A stretch of DNA of 6,714 bases from Chlorobiota bacterium (GTDB lineage Bacteria; Bacteroidota; Bacteroidia; Bacteroidales; B39-G9). The stretch covers positions 1-6,714 of the forward strand of contig DAOVJU010000187.1 of the NCBI GenBank assembly GCA_030632095.1. Reading direction: 5' to 3'. The notes beneath the pieces are model-generated. The model saw nothing but the letters and a program-made list of their open reading frames with translations. It was not told where the DNA came from and did no database searches. The position numbers and the translations under genes were made by a program. Below are positions 1 through 6,535 of the stretch, one piece after another. Position 1 is the stretch's first letter, and each line of letters opens with the position of its first letter.

Positions 1-225
1 ACCAATTTGAAGATTATTTGAGATAAGAACAATGCCAGCCGGATTCCAGTATGTTGATGTTACATCGCTAATTGTTGCTATGGTTGAATTTGCCATTGCC
101 AATGATCTTGCCCCTACTCCGATAGCTAAAAACTCATTACTGTATTTTGGGGCCTGCCCGTGGCTTTTTAGTGCTGTAACAATAATAATTAATATAAGCA
201 GGATATTTTGAAATGTTCTTAACAT
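1..225 (-). CDS. PorV/PorQ-family outer-membrane protein, N-terminal fragment
   Basis: The first 75 codons are present; the gene continues beyond the left edge. The ATG at 225-223 opens a signal peptide: a short basic start (MLRTF), a hydrophobic core (about residues 7-19) and a likely cleavage near SHGQ (residues 21-24). The mature start reads KYSNEFLAIGVGARSLAMAN (28-47), followed by SDVTSTYWNPAG (53-64). This wording, with a G-A-R-x-L-x-M-x-x-S/A stretch followed by a YWNPAG turn, is typical of PorV/PorQ (UPF0164-like) beta-barrel proteins of Bacteroidota. Known family members include PorV, the outer-membrane carrier of T9SS cargo, but many paralogues have no assigned job, so a role in secretion is inference here. 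The two T9SS-tailed proteins nearby fit such a role without proving it. The gene is divergent from pssA, so it is not in the same operon. Confidence 0.75.
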   Translation of the reverse strand, partial: MLRTFQNILLILIIIVTALKSHGQAPKYSNEFLAIGVGARSLAMANSTIATISDVTSTYWNPAGIVLISNNLQIG

Positions 226-334
226 TTATCTTGAAATTCGATTGGTAAAATAAAATTTTATCATTACTGCTAAGCCTTCACTCTCTTACTATTCACTTAA
301 ATATATGCAATTTTAATATCTTAATCTCAAATTA

Positions 335-366
335 TTGAACAAACTACCATTTTTAACTTATTTTTA
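335..366 (+). promoter_or_regulatory. Possible Bacteroidota-type promoter for pssA
   Basis: TATTTTTA at 359-366 matches the Bacteroidota -7 consensus TAnnTTTG at all but the last base, and a TTG at 335-337 lies 21 bp upstream, where the -33 element is expected. Transcription would begin around 372, leaving a leader of roughly 20 bases before the ATG at 395. In such AT-rich DNA a match of this quality can arise by chance, so this is a weak call. Confidence 0.3.
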
Positions 367-394
367 CTCAAAATATTGTTCTTAAAGATAATTA

Positions 395-1156
395 ATGAAA
401 CGTAAATCATTTTTCTATATCAAAAGATCCATACCAAATACAATAACTTCCCTGAATATTTTATCAGGTTGTTTAAGTATAGTTTTAGCCTTTGAAGGGA
501 ATTTAGTGTTATCCTCGTTTTTCATTATTCTTTCTGCAGTTTTCGATTTTTTTGATGGTATGACTGCACGATGGTTAAATGCATATACCCAAATTGGAAA
601 GGAACTGGATTCTTTGGCTGATATATTAAGTTTTGGCTTGGCCCCTTCAGTTATTATTTACCAATTACTAAAGCTAACACTAAGAACCGAAGGATTACTG
701 TTTAATATGGAATATCCGCAATATTTTGAAATAGTTATTCTGATGTCATCATTTATTATTGCCGTTTTTTCCGCATTACGTCTTGCTAAATTTAACCTTG
801 ATAAACGACAAACAGAATCTTTTATTGGTTTACCTGTTCCGGCAAATGCACTGTTTATTGCCTCTTTGCCTTTAATTCTATTCAAAAGTGAATATCCGTT
901 TTTCCAGGATTTGATTTTAAATATATATTTTCTGCTGCTTGTAGTATTTGTAGGATCTTACTTGTTGATTGCAGAATTACCAATGTTTTCGCTGAAATTT
1001 AAAAACCTTGATCCGAAAAAAAATACCATTCGGTTTGTATTTCTTGGCATAGCTTTACTTCTTATAATTGTTTTAAAATATATTGCTTTCCCATTGATTA
1101 TAATGTTTTATATCCTGCTCTCAGTTTTCAACAATATTGTAATTAAGAAAGGTTAA
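395..1156 (+). CDS. pssA: CDP-diacylglycerol--serine O-phosphatidyltransferase (phosphatidylserine synthase)
   Basis: This integral membrane enzyme transfers a phosphatidyl group from CDP-diacylglycerol to L-serine, making phosphatidylserine, the precursor of phosphatidylethanolamine. The 253-residue protein carries the full CDP-alcohol phosphatidyltransferase signature DGx2ARx8Gx3Dx3D: D54, G55, A58, R59, G68, D72 and D76, where the acidic residues bind the metal and CDP. The PssA-type features RLAKFN (129-134) and FIGLPVPA (143-150) separate it from other members of the superfamily. Hydrophobic segments lie around 15-52, 111-128, 146-163, 174-193 and 212-247, consistent with a multi-pass protein. 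The ATG at 395 places the conserved IPNTITSLN at residues 13-21, as is usual; the leader is A-rich with no Shine-Dalgarno site. No partner gene such as psd is in view, and the next gene starts 186 bp downstream, so the gene is probably transcribed alone here. Confidence 0.95.
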   Translation: MKRKSFFYIKRSIPNTITSLNILSGCLSIVLAFEGNLVLSSFFIILSAVFDFFDGMTARWLNAYTQIGKELDSLADILSFGLAPSVIIYQLLKLTLRTEGLLFNMEYPQYFEIVILMSSFIIAVFSALRLAKFNLDKRQTESFIGLPVPANALFIASLPLILFKSEYPFFQDLILNIYFLLLVVFVGSYLLIAELPMFSLKFKNLDPKKNTIRFVFLGIALLLIIVLKYIAFPLIIMFYILLSVFNNIVIKKG

Positions 1157-1228
1157 TGATTTTTTTCGATAACCAGGTTTATCTCCCAATGAAATTCTTG
1201 TTTGAAGTTTTCAATTTATTAATTATAC

Positions 1229-1267
1229 ACTAAGACGATTTTGTATACTTAATGCTATTGTCTTAGT
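1229..1267. repeat. Imperfect inverted repeat ahead of the first cargo gene
   Basis: ACTAAGAC (1229-1236) is matched exactly by its reverse complement GTCTTAGT (1260-1267). Allowing one G-U pair the stem extends to 11 pairs (1229-1239 with 1257-1267) around a 17-base loop. The right arm overlaps the TTG (1258-1260) of the proposed -33 promoter element. It could be an operator, or a terminator for pssA, whose stop is 73 bases upstream. The following bases (TAAGATTCTTTT) are only moderately T-rich and the loop is long, so terminator function is uncertain. Confidence 0.4.
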
Positions 1268-1288
1268 TAAGATTCTTTTGTAACTTTA
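1257..1288 (+). promoter_or_regulatory. Probable Bacteroidota-type promoter of the first cargo gene
   Basis: ATTG at 1257-1260 and TAACTTTA at 1281-1288 are separated by exactly 20 bp. This fits the Bacteroidota sigma-70-type layout TTTG, 19-21 bp, TAnnTTTG, with one mismatch in each box. Transcription would start near 1295, giving a leader of about 48 bases before the ATG at 1343. This is the best promoter candidate in the window. The overlap of its upstream box with an inverted repeat arm suggests, but does not show, regulation by a DNA-binding protein. Confidence 0.45.
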
Positions 1289-1342
1289 ATCCTGTTGATC
1301 TTCCCTTTCTGAACTAAGTTGAATAACAGTAAAAATAAAATT

Positions 1343-3418
1343 ATGAAAAAATTAATCTTACTAACCAGTGCCATTTTATTAAGCAGTATAATTATAGCTC
1401 AAAATCAATCCCGATTCATTCCAAAAAAGGAAAACCTGAATTCTGATTATAGCAAAACCGTTTTCAAAAAACCCACTCCAAAAACCGGCGAAGAAGTCAT
1501 CTTCAGTGAAGATTTTACCGGTGGTTTCCCTGAAGGATGGACAATTGTTGACAACTCAGGTTATGATATGCCCTGGATTTGGACAACCGATACTATATTT
1601 GGATACTTTATCAATAATACCTGGATTAATTCTGAATCTCCGGAAACCGGGTATATGGCTATGCCTGCAGATGGATACAATACTATACCTCAATTTACAC
1701 ACGGGTCTGAAGGTGGCGAACTAGCACATCTAACATTATCTGTTGATTCCTATTTTGAAATACCCTTAATTAATGTTTGTAATGATCAACAAAGTATTAT
1801 ACTGGAATTCCATACTAGCTACTATTATTTTACCGGGATGATCTTTGAAGTAGCCATAAGTAATGATCATAATCCCAATTCCCCGGAACAAACGCATTGG
1901 GAAACGTATCTGGTAAACGAGCCATATATAAGCGAGGTAGGCGGTTTTATTGTAGACATGAAAAGAAGATTTATTATTTCCTCATCTGTAAGCAACCATG
2001 ATTTGGTTTACATTCGTTTTCATGCCCATAGTAGTACGCATTATTTCTGGAATGTAGATGATATAAAACTAAAAATACCACACCAAAACAATATGGAACT
2101 TCATAAAACATGGAATTTTTTTGCAAGGCATGAAGATTATCCGGAAGAAACTACAGCTCAAATTAAAGAATATTTTCGTCATGGTAGCGGACATTATTAC
2201 CAGATTCCCAAGAGCCAGGTGCAAGCCTTTGTTGGTTCGTGGTTAAAAGTACAAAACTGGGGAATGAATGTTCAAAACAATGTAAAAAATGAAACTAAGT
2301 TTTACCATGCTCCTTTACCCGATGCTGAAATGAATGAGGTATTTACAGCTTTTAGCAATAGTTACTGTATTAATCCGGAAGAGTTTGATACTTTAAAAAT
2401 AGAAGGTATTGAATATTTACCGGAAGAGTATGGCTATTATACTATTGAAAATATAGTTAATATGGATAATTCAGATGAATATCCTGAAGATAATAAAAAC
2501 AGTATCTCATTTATTGTTAATGATTCCATTTATTCCCGATCAAGTGATAGTATAACGAGTCCGCTATCAACCAAATACTGGTATCCTGGAGGTTATGATG
2601 GAGATGAAGTTGGTGTTTTGTTTACTATTAAAGAATTGGCCGAAATAGAAGCAATGAAATGGTACTTCCATGAAAAGAATGCAGAGTTTTCTGAATTAAT
2701 TAATGCAGGATATTATACCTATACTTGCAAAGTTTATAGTTGTAATATAGAAGAATATAATGTGAATCCGATACCAATTATTAGTTCGTTAGAATATACT
2801 ATTGAACTTTCTGATACTGGAAAATGGATTGTAACATCATTTGAAAAAAATGGTAATTCTGAATTTTTGCAACCCGGTAATTATGTACTTTCATTAGAAA
2901 CAAATACTGTTGAAGGTACAAGTCTTTATTTAAATCCAATTGCATTTTATTTTGGCCAGGATAAATCAATACCACAATTCAGTTTATCATATCTTACTAA
3001 AATAAATGATGAATGGCGTTTCCATACTAATTGGAATTCAGGTTATACTCCATCTTTTACAAATAATAATCCTTCATTTAAAATGATCATTGCTGCCGAA
3101 AACTGGACAGGTAATGATGAAGATAGTGTTGAGCATGTAAAAGAGGATAATTTCAGAGATGAGTTTTTATTTATTAATTATCCGAATCCGGCAAAAGGGT
3201 TAACCACAATAAAATACAGGCTTACGGAAGCATTAAATGTTTATTTTCAAATCAATAATTTTAATGGCAAATTGATCAGAGAAATTAAAAAAGGATTTCA
3301 AGCTTCCGGAAATTATGAAATTGAATTAGATGTTTCTGAGTTTGCTCCGGGTGTTTATAGTTATAGTTTAAAAACAGATAAGTTTATAGAAACTAAAAAA
3401 TTAATTGTAATTAAATAA
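1343..3418 (+). CDS. Secreted T9SS cargo protein with adhesin-type jelly-roll domain and C-terminal sorting tail
   Basis: A 691-residue exported protein of unknown specific function. Residues 1-19 form a signal peptide (MKKLILL..., likely cut at A19-Q20). After a ~28-residue linker, residues ~49-243 resemble the cleaved-adhesin/MAM-like jelly-roll family: an opening VIFSEDFTGGFPEGW, an internal NSESPETGYMAM, and a closing VYIRFHAH ... WNVDDIKL. A middle part (~253-395) has a CARDB/Ig-like look (KVQNWGMNV, LPEEYGYYTIE). A third region (~412-592) begins GYDGDEVGVLF and ends AENWTGND. The last ~86 residues are a type A T9SS sorting domain (TIGR04183-like): YPNPA at 613-617, GVYSYSLKT, and a basic end KKLIVIK. 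It should therefore cross the outer membrane and be released or anchored at the surface. No protease or glycosidase catalytic motif was seen. An upstream TTG at 1319 would add eight residues before the signal peptide; I reject it because the paralogue does not conserve it. The start has an A-rich leader and no Shine-Dalgarno site. Confidence 0.85.
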   Translation: MKKLILLTSAILLSSIIIAQNQSRFIPKKENLNSDYSKTVFKKPTPKTGEEVIFSEDFTGGFPEGWTIVDNSGYDMPWIWTTDTIFGYFINNTWINSESPETGYMAMPADGYNTIPQFTHGSEGGELAHLTLSVDSYFEIPLINVCNDQQSIILEFHTSYYYFTGMIFEVAISNDHNPNSPEQTHWETYLVNEPYISEVGGFIVDMKRRFIISSSVSNHDLVYIRFHAHSSTHYFWNVDDIKLKIPHQNNMELHKTWNFFARHEDYPEETTAQIKEYFRHGSGHYYQIPKSQVQAFVGSWLKVQNWGMNVQNNVKNETKFYHAPLPDAEMNEVFTAFSNSYCINPEEFDTLKIEGIEYLPEEYGYYTIENIVNMDNSDEYPEDNKNSISFIVNDSIYSRSSDSITSPLSTKYWYPGGYDGDEVGVLFTIKELAEIEAMKWYFHEKNAEFSELINAGYYTYTCKVYSCNIEEYNVNPIPIISSLEYTIELSDTGKWIVTSFEKNGNSEFLQPGNYVLSLETNTVEGTSLYLNPIAFYFGQDKSIPQFSLSYLTKINDEWRFHTNWNSGYTPSFTNNNPSFKMIIAAENWTGNDEDSVEHVKEDNFRDEFLFINYPNPAKGLTTIKYRLTEALNVYFQINNFNGKLIREIKKGFQASGNYEIELDVSEFAPGVYSYSLKTDKFIETKKLIVIK

Positions 3419-3439
3419 CCCTGAAGTTCCCTTTCTGTT

Positions 3440-3635
3440 TTAAGCGTCCACGCCTGGAGCTGTTAAGGAACTAATTCAATTTATTATTGTCTATTGACAA
3501 TTGATAATTGAAACCGTTTCGCGGGAAACTGCCCTGCCAGTAGTTTTAAAACTCTGGCAGTGGCTAAACTAACTAAGCGGGAAACAGTTATCTTGTAAAA
3601 CTAACAACATGTTGATAAAAGTTTCGAATTAAGCG
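3440..3635. repeat. Spacer segment bounded by 7-bp direct repeats TTAAGCG
   Basis: TTAAGCG occurs at 3440-3446 and again at 3629-3635. The ~180 bases between hold a strong palindrome, the short inverted repeats ATTGTC/GACAAT (3486-3491 with 3496-3501) and GTTTC/GAAAC (3516-3520 with 3525-3529), and the direct repeat GCGGGAAAC (3521-3529 and 3577-3585). The segment separates TTCCCTTTCTG (3427-3437) from CTAAGTT (3637-3643), which lie two bases apart upstream of the first cargo gene (1301-1320). It may therefore be a small inserted element with a target-site duplication. No terminal inverted repeats or ORF were found. The spacer as a whole (3419-3666) has no gene. Confidence 0.3.
3531..3564. 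repeat. Strong palindrome/hairpin in the intergenic spacer
   Basis: CTGCCAG (3534-3540) pairs with CTGGCAG (3554-3560), and AGTTTT (3542-3547) with AAAACT (3548-3553), leaving one bulged T at 3541. The stem can be extended by GCC (3531-3533) with GGC (3562-3564) across another bulged T at 3561. It lies 112 bases after the stop of the first cargo gene and 102 before the start of the next. No T-run follows, so a simple intrinsic terminator is unlikely; it could be a bidirectional hairpin, a protein-binding site or part of a small inserted element. Confidence 0.6.
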
Positions 3636-3666
3636 CCTAAGTTAAATGACAGTGAAAATAAAGATT

Positions 3667-5076
3667 ATGAGGAAACTCTCATCACTTATTTGTATTGTTT
3701 TTATGATCATAAATACATTCGCCCAGGAAGGCGGTGAAGTAATCTGGTCAGAAGATTTTGGTAGCGGATTACCTGAAGGCTGGGCAGATGTTGACTTAAG
3801 CTATGAAAATATGTATTGGCAATGGTATGAAAGTGATGTAATTGGGTGTTATACCTGGATTCCTTTTAATGAAATCAATAGTGAAAGTCCTCAAAACGGA
3901 TATATGGTAATGAATGCGGATGGATATAATACCTTTCCCTGGAATACACATCATTCGCAAGGAGGCGTGGTTGTCGGACATATTCCTGTTAATTGTTATA
4001 TACAAAGTATTCCTATTAATTTAACAGGATATGATGATGTAATGCTAGAATTTTACCAGCATGTAAGAATTTTTTCAAACTTTACGACTTCTGTTTTCGC
4101 AACATTTGATTTAAATAACGAAAACCCGGATTTAATCCATTGGCAGGAATGGAATACCAGTGAAGACTTAAACAGCAATGAAGCTAAGGAAGGTTTTTAT
4201 CATGCACATATTTCAGAATTGGCAGGAACTCAAGATTCGGTTTATATTCGCTTTCATGCTCATGATAACACTCACTATTATTGGATTATAGATGATTTGA
4301 AAATCTATGAACCATTTGACATTGATCTCCTGCTAGAAAAAATATGGATTTATAGTGAATGGAAAGAAAATGCACCTGAAAACAGTCCTTTGGTTTCCGG
4401 ATTTCAACAACATGGAGGTGGTTATATGAAATATCCAAAAAATGAACTGAAATCTTTTGTTGGTTGTGAAGCTGTAGTTAAAAATATTGGTCGATCAGAT
4501 CAAACAGATTTAGAACTTTCACTTAATATATATTGGAAAAGTTTATCCGAAGCAATTGATTCAAATTTGGTTTTTACAGCAGAATCTGACTTGATCAGTC
4601 TGGGTTCCATGGAATATGATACTTTGTCAATAGATTTTGAATATACACCTGATGAATATGGATATTATCTAATATATATGGATATCAATAGTGAGTTGGT
4701 GGATGAAAATCCTGCTAATAATATCATAAAAAAGGTCATTTACTGTAATGATTCGGCGTATTCAAGGGTAAGCCAAAAAATAAACAAATCCATGAATTTA
4801 AGAAATGGATATTATGGTGAATTTGATGGTGATAGAATTGGTACTGTTTTTAATTTGAAAAGTGAATCGGAAGTAGTGGGTATGAGATGGTTTTTTGCCA
4901 ATCATCCTGAACAATCTTGGAATAATATAGAAATGTATGCAATGTTTGCAAAATTATTTAAGTATGATACAATAATTGACAATTGGGATACATTGCCATG
5001 GATTCATACAATACTCAACCAGATGGGGCAAACTATGTTTATAAAGAAGGAGACTGGTCAAGAATTAATAATGTAA
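3667..5076 (+). CDS. Frameshifted paralogue of the T9SS cargo protein, N-terminal part
   Basis: The frame from the ATG at 3667 encodes 469 residues, of which about 440 look genuine. Residues 1-19 are a signal peptide ending FA-Q, the same length as in the upstream paralogue. Residues ~23-215 are the same jelly-roll type (VIWSEDFGSGLPEGW, NSESPQNGYMVM, VYIRFHAH, WIIDDLKI). Residues ~220-360 match the middle region (VKNIGRSD, TPDEYGYYLIY) and ~378-440 the start of the third (GEFDGDRIGTVF). The last 29 residues (from DTLPW) read out of frame, and the ORF stops at 5074-5076 without a sorting tail. The homologous continuation, including the tail, lies in the -1 frame from about 4980. An ATG at 3646 would add seven residues before the signal peptide; the other leader has ATA at that place, so 3667 is preferred. 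If the break is real, the product would enter the periplasm but lack the T9SS signal. A sequencing or assembly error remains possible. Confidence 0.8.
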   Translation: MRKLSSLICIVFMIINTFAQEGGEVIWSEDFGSGLPEGWADVDLSYENMYWQWYESDVIGCYTWIPFNEINSESPQNGYMVMNADGYNTFPWNTHHSQGGVVVGHIPVNCYIQSIPINLTGYDDVMLEFYQHVRIFSNFTTSVFATFDLNNENPDLIHWQEWNTSEDLNSNEAKEGFYHAHISELAGTQDSVYIRFHAHDNTHYYWIIDDLKIYEPFDIDLLLEKIWIYSEWKENAPENSPLVSGFQQHGGGYMKYPKNELKSFVGCEAVVKNIGRSDQTDLELSLNIYWKSLSEAIDSNLVFTAESDLISLGSMEYDTLSIDFEYTPDEYGYYLIYMDINSELVDENPANNIIKKVIYCNDSAYSRVSQKINKSMNLRNGYYGEFDGDRIGTVFNLKSESEVVGMRWFFANHPEQSWNNIEMYAMFAKLFKYDTIIDNWDTLPWIHTILNQMGQTMFIKKETGQELIM

Positions 5077-5426
5077 ATCCTGCTATTGAACTCATTATCG
5101 GAGCTGAAAACTGGACAGGAAATGACGGAGTTTCTGTAAAAGAAACAAAATATAACATTTCAAAAAAAATAATTCTGGGTCAAAACTATCCGAATCCGGC
5201 TTCAGAAAATGCAGAAATAAAATATAAAATCACTAAAAAGGCTCATGTAGTTTTTGAGATTTTGGATATTACAGGAAAACAAGTTTTGCTATTGGATGTT
5301 GGAGAAAAGCCAGTTGGAAATTATAAAATTGAGATGGATGTTTCCGGTTTAGAGTCCGGAGTTTATTATTATAAGATGAAAGCAGGAGAATTTGTACAAA
5401 CAAAAAAAATGGCTGTTTTACATTAA
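4980..5426 (+). pseudogene. Displaced C-terminal part of the paralogue, with T9SS sorting tail
   Basis: This stretch continues the preceding gene in the -1 frame. It opens just after an in-frame TGA at 4977-4979 and first reads GYIAMDSYNTQPDGANYVY, then AIELIIGAENWTGND, matching MIIAAENWTGND in the intact paralogue. It ends in a type A T9SS sorting domain: QNYPNPAS, a GKQVLLLDVG strand region, SGVYYYKMKAGEF and a basic end TKKMAVLH. It has no signal peptide or credible start of its own (TTG at 4983 or internal ATGs only), so it would not be secreted independently. Compared with the intact copy, about 75 residues are missing between the MKW/MRW motif and AENW. The break is therefore more than a one-base error, unless the family varies in length here. 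The stop at 5424-5426 lies 29 bp from the stop of the convergent aromatic-pathway gene. Confidence 0.75.
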
Positions 5427-5455
5427 TGAATCCGGTTTAAAAAGGTGAAAAAGCA

Positions 5456-6520
5456 CTAATTGGTTTTCCCGTTTAACTTTCGCATTACTTCAGTTTGTTT
5501 GGTAATAGATTCTTTATGAATGAGTTGCAAAAGTTTTTTAATGAATTTTTTCGGTAATCCTAACTTTCTACCCAAAGTTGTACGGGTAGATAATATATTT
5601 TCCCATCGTTCAAGTTGTAGAATAGCAACATTATTTTTGCTCTTATACTCTCCTATTTGTTCTGCTATGTTCATTCTTTTTGCCAATAATTCAATCATCT
5701 GTGCATCTAAGGAATCAATTTGTTCACGATATTGCTCAAGATGATTGCGAAAATCAGAATCATCAGAAATCGGGTCCCTGAACTTTAACTTCTTAAAAAG
5801 TTCTTCTAATTCAGTTGGGGTAAGCTGTTGACTTGCATCGCTCAATGCTGATTTCGGATCAATATGCACTTCAAGCATTAATCCATCCATATTAAGATCC
5901 AAAGCTCTTTGGGCAATTTCGTGTACAAATTCAGTAGTGCCTGCAATATGACTCGGATCACAAAGAATTGACAAATTATGAAAGCGTGTTTTCAGTTCAA
6001 TAGGAATTTCCCATTTTGGTATATTTCTGAAAGCTGTTTCTTCAAATGGATAAAATCCACGATGTACAGCCGCCACTTTTTTAATTCCGGCATTATATAT
6101 TCTTTCTATTGCCCCAATCCACAACCCGATATCAGGATTTAACGGATTTTTTACCAATACCGGTATTTCTATTCCTTTAAGCGCTTCTGCGAGTTCCTGC
6201 ACAGAAAATGGATTTGAAGCTGTTCTGGCCCCTATCCATAAAATATCAACCTGGTGCCGTAAACAATTTTCAATATGTACCGGAGTGGCAACTTCAACGG
6301 TTGTTAATAATCCGGTTTGCTCTTTTACTTTATCAAGCCAGAATAATCCTTTATATCCAACACCTTCAAAATTATCGGGCCTGGTTCGTGGTTTCCAGAT
6401 TCCTGCTCTTAAAATGTCAACTTTACCGGTTTTATTAATTTCTGTTGCTGTTTGTATTAATTGCTCCTCGGATTCAGCACTACACGGGCCACTAATAACT
6501 ACAATTCTTTTATCAACCAA
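5456..6520 (-). CDS. Bifunctional 3-deoxy-7-phosphoheptulonate synthase / chorismate mutase type II, 5' end probably cut
   Basis: It joins the first step of the shikimate pathway (PEP plus erythrose 4-phosphate to DAHP) with chorismate to prephenate conversion, leading to Phe and Tyr. Residues ~1-250 are a class I-beta/KDSA-like DAHP synthase barrel: GPCSAES (11-17), KPRTRP (43-48), WIGARTASNPF (95-105), VKNP (123-126), HRGF (153-156), CDPSHIAG (187-194). The metal ligands are C13, H191, E217 and D228, spaced as in the Thermotoga enzyme for the last three. Residues ~258-345 are an AroQ chorismate mutase; R265, R282, K293, R305 and Q342 fit the E. coli R11, R28, K39, R51 and Q88 spacing. This C-terminal fusion is usual in Bacteroidota, where the mutase also serves feedback control. 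The only start is TTG at 6520-6518. The frame stays open upstream to a TAG at 6541-6539 and encodes LKR just before the TTG, so the true ATG and a few residues appear lost at the junction near 6530. Symbols vary between genomes (aroF, aroG, aroA), so none is given. Confidence 0.93.
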   Translation of the reverse strand: MVDKRIVVISGPCSAESEEQLIQTATEINKTGKVDILRAGIWKPRTRPDNFEGVGYKGLFWLDKVKEQTGLLTTVEVATPVHIENCLRHQVDILWIGARTASNPFSVQELAEALKGIEIPVLVKNPLNPDIGLWIGAIERIYNAGIKKVAAVHRGFYPFEETAFRNIPKWEIPIELKTRFHNLSILCDPSHIAGTTEFVHEIAQRALDLNMDGLMLEVHIDPKSALSDASQQLTPTELEELFKKLKFRDPISDDSDFRNHLEQYREQIDSLDAQMIELLAKRMNIAEQIGEYKSKNNVAILQLERWENILSTRTTLGRKLGLPKKFIKKLLQLIHKESITKQTEVMRKLNGKTN

Positions 6521-6529
6521 TCTTTTAAG

Positions 6530-6535
6530 CCGGGT
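6530..6535. other. Probable junction between two genomes
   Basis: Left of this point the DNA is AT-rich (19 of 60 bases are G or C at 5461-5520) and Bacteroidota-like. To the right, 94 of the last 154 bases are G or C (about 61%). The minus-strand DAHP synthase frame loses its start here, and the plus-strand gene beyond uses a Shine-Dalgarno site, unlike the others. The exact base cannot be fixed by eye; 6530-6535 is where the DAHP synthase frame stops looking like family sequence. Confidence 0.6.

Noticed and set aside
250..261. Palindrome ATAAAATTTTAT upstream of the PorV-like gene
   Set aside because: Made only of A and T in AT-rich intergenic DNA; expected by chance and with no recognised motif.
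1319..1342. TTG start eight codons upstream for the first cargo gene
   Set aside because: It puts polar residues before an otherwise standard signal peptide, and the matching triplet in the paralogue's leader is TTA. The ATG at 1343 is the conserved start.
3541..3548. TAGTTTTA as a -7 promoter box for the second cargo gene
   Set aside because: It lies inside the palindrome, the expected -33 TTG is absent (TTC at 3518-3520), and the leader would be about 110 bases.
3646..3666. ATG start seven codons upstream for the second cargo gene
   Set aside because: The equivalent position in the first copy's leader reads ATA, and the ATG at 3667 gives the normal signal peptide.
4975..4990. Programmed -1 ribosomal frameshift joining the two parts of the broken paralogue
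   Set aside because: No slippery heptamer (X XXY YYZ type) or downstream stem-loop was seen near the change, and about 75 residues also appear to be missing, which points to a lesion.
4983..5426. Independent small gene starting with TTG at 4983
   Set aside because: It has no signal peptide although it carries a T9SS tail, and it begins in the middle of a region homologous to the intact paralogue.
5427..5455. Intrinsic terminator in the 29-bp convergent gap
   Set aside because: No inverted repeat with a T-run could be found on either strand.
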